From Bacillota bacterium (GTDB taxonomy: Bacteria; Bacillota; Clostridia; Oscillospirales; Ruminococcaceae): a stretch of 7,318 nucleotides of DNA. Location: assembly GCA_023431215.1 (NCBI GenBank), contig JAEYXR010000035.1, positions 1 to 7,318 on the forward strand. The letters are read 5' to 3'. Numbering within the stretch: position 1 is the first letter of the stretch; each line of letters starts with the position of its first letter. A program made the position numbers and the translations under genes. Of this stretch, positions 6,452 through 7,318 are shown piece by piece. The notes below the pieces were generated by a model. It saw nothing but the letters and a program-made list of their open reading frames with translations. It had not been told where the DNA came from and ran no database searches.

Positions 6452-6674
6452 AATTGCACTCCAAAACAGTGTGCCTCTCTTGGGGTCAATAACGCGACCC
6501 AAACGGCTGCGTTGGGCACCCAAGGGGTGTTTTCCGCAGCACTCGGGAGTGGTAGCCGTAGCGTTCTGCTTTGGCGGTGGGTTGCAGCCTGTGCCCACTG
6601 CTCTCTGAAACAAAGTTTATTGCCCGCATGGCTTCTCCGTCAGCGAAATTAAAATATTTGTTTGTATAAGCTAC

Positions 6675-6703
6675 ACTCTAGCACTGCAAAATGTCTTTGT
6701 CAA
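6675..6703 (-). promoter_or_regulatory. thrS sigma-A promoter
   Basis: On the minus strand TTGACA (6703-6698), a 17-base spacer and TAGAGT (6680-6675) match the housekeeping promoter (6/6 and 4/6). The predicted start, near 6668, lies directly before the T-box leader. Confidence 0.8.
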
Positions 6704-6785
6704 CCTCTTTTTTGCAAGTTTACAATCGTTTTTAGGCAGTTTGGCGGAGATAACCAGAAGTCTTTGGGTTTAAGTTACAAATTTC

Positions 6786-6814
6786 TTGACAATTTGCCCA
6801 TCAAGCCTTAAAAT
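6786..6814 (+). promoter_or_regulatory. Sigma-A promoter of the rightward gene
   Basis: TTGACA (6786-6791), 17 bases and TAAAAT (6809-6814) match consensus 6/6 and 5/6. Transcription should begin near 6821, diverging from thrS; the two -35 boxes are about 82 bases apart. No better promoter is seen closer to the ATG at 7216. Confidence 0.82.
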
Positions 6815-6820
6815 AATATG

Positions 6821-7215
6821 GGTATTTGTAGTTGAATTTTACACTTACCATCGTGCATTTTTCATGCAGTTTTAATAAGACAAATTGCTTTTATTAAATT
6901 GCCCCTGCTGCCCTAGCAGCAAATGCCAACCGCGCGTGCCCGTCAAGTATCTGCGCAACTATCAAAACTGCCAAGCAGGCAGTGATAATAAAACGGTGAA
7001 ACTGTTTTAATAAAACTGTCTTAAGACAGATTTATTTATTTTGCATTGGCTTTTGGCCGACGCATAAAAATCAAAAGGCCGCTGCCGCAAGCAGCATGGC
7101 CAATTATTAAACAGCAAGCAGTTTTATTAATGTGGCGCTGCCCCGGCAGGTGCCGCTAAAGGTTATATTTGAAAAAAGCGCAAAATTTAAAAAAAGGAGG
7201 AACGAAAAAGAAACA
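6821..7215 (+). other. Long hairpin-rich 5' leader of the putative RNase Y gene
   Basis: About 395 bases lie between the predicted transcript start and the ATG. Visible hairpins are: 6854-6868 (TGCAT/ATGCA); 6871-6898 (TTTAATAA/TTATTAAA); 6906-6921 (TGCTGC/GCAGCA); 6968-6982 (CTGCC/GGCAG); 6990-7008 (AAAACGG/CTGTTTT); the perfect palindrome 7016-7029; 7077-7101 (GGCCGCTGC/GCAGC-AT-GGCC); and 7134-7154 (GGC-GC-TGC/GCA-GG-TGCC). They are separated by A/T-only stretches; GTTTTAATAA occurs exactly twice (6869-6878, 7004-7013) and GTTTTATTAA once (7121-7130). No stem is followed by a strong U-tract. No known riboswitch consensus is recognised. A 20-codon frame at 6923-6985 has no ribosome binding site. 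Confidence 0.5.
7195..7200 (+). promoter_or_regulatory. Ribosome binding site with unusually long spacing
   Basis: AGGAGG at 7195-7200 is the ideal Shine-Dalgarno sequence, but the ATG at 7216 follows after 15 bases, against the usual 5-9. No in-frame ATG, GTG or TTG lies closer. Confidence 0.6.
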
Positions 7216-7318
7216 ATGAATTCAAATGAATTATTGCGCCTTGTAGTGTGTGGAGTTATTTCATTTGCTGTTGCTGCTGTAATCGCCTTTATCGCAGGCG
7301 TTAAGTATAGAATGAAAG
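7216..7318 (+). CDS. Membrane-anchored protein, N-terminus only; probable ribonuclease Y
   Basis: Only 34 residues lie in the window: a short hydrophilic start (MNSNELLR), a hydrophobic helix of about 20 residues (residues 9-28) and a basic end (GVKYRMK). This fits the N-terminal anchor of RNase Y, where one membrane helix is followed by a Gly, basic residues and then a long coiled coil, KH domain and HD nuclease domain. None of those later domains is visible, so the call rests on the pattern alone. RNase Y starts decay of many mRNAs in Firmicutes and sits on the inner membrane. Another single-pass membrane protein is possible. It has its own promoter, diverging from thrS. Confidence 0.42.
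   Translation, partial: MNSNELLRLVVCGVISFAVAAVIAFIAGVKYRMK

Larger units (their letters stand above)
6397..6668 (-). promoter_or_regulatory. T-box riboswitch (thrS leader)
   Basis: The leader runs from the predicted transcript start near 6668 to the end of the terminator. In order on the minus strand it shows: the Stem I 5' side near 6645-6620; the conserved CAGAGAG (about 6607-6601); the hairpin GTGGG...CCCAC next to it; and a specifier candidate ACC (6553-6551), a Thr codon followed by A as is common. Hairpins follow at 6539-6507 (CTGCG/CGCAG enclosing CACCC/GGGTG) and 6500-6483 (GGGTC/GACCC), then a small GCAC/GTGC stem before the antiterminator. Known T-box logic: uncharged tRNA-Thr pairs at the specifier and bulge, stabilises the antiterminator and lets transcription enter thrS. 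ACG at 6559-6557 is a second, less likely specifier. About 185 further bases separate the terminator from the start codon. Confidence 0.93.

Noticed and set aside
6923..6985. 20-codon leader peptide in the right-hand leader
   Set aside because: There is no ribosome binding site before the ATG and no codon bias that would suggest attenuation by translation.

Overview
The window looks like a chromosomal segment of a Gram-positive Firmicute. The best guess is a gut-type Clostridia/Oscillospirales bacterium, inferred from a T-box riboswitch controlling thrS, strong AGGAGG ribosome binding sites, a TTG start codon, consensus sigma-A promoters, and a membrane-anchored LysM-G5-M23 cell-wall hydrolase. 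There are four protein genes, two of them cut by the window edges. No insertion sequence, CRISPR array, tRNA or rRNA was seen.

Layout. (1) 1-1380, plus strand: C-terminal 459 residues of an RND-family efflux transporter, ending in a Lys/Arg-rich tail. (2) 1417-1508: two hairpins between convergent genes; the second is a bidirectional intrinsic terminator. (3) 1513-3666, minus strand: 717-residue M23 metallopeptidase with a long cytoplasmic N-terminal region, one membrane helix, LysM and G5 domains, and a C-terminal lysostaphin-like domain. (4) 3667-4184: about 520 bases without a convincing gene. It holds a candidate minus-strand promoter about 435 bases upstream of the peptidase start, a hairpin with a U-rich tail, a 16-base dyad and a set of nested complementary segments that could fold into a roughly 180-nt rod. 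(5) 4185-4234: thrS terminator. (6) 4275-6209, minus strand: complete threonyl-tRNA synthetase (644 aa) of a divergent sequence type. (7) 6376-6703: thrS control region, with a sigma-A promoter, a full T-box leader and an antiterminator/terminator switch. (8) 6786-7215: a divergent promoter and a hairpin-rich leader of about 395 nt. (9) 7216-7318, plus strand: start of a gene whose first 34 residues resemble the membrane anchor of RNase Y.

How the parts work together. ThrRS is made when uncharged tRNA-Thr is sensed by its own leader. The peptidase probably remodels peptidoglycan at the outer face of the membrane, and the RND fragment is an independent efflux gene. The genes do not form one operon: thrS and the peptidase share a strand but are separated by a strong terminator. 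The least explained parts are the two long, structured non-coding leaders, one before the peptidase and one before the putative RNase Y gene. The latter invites comparison with autoregulated RNase leaders.
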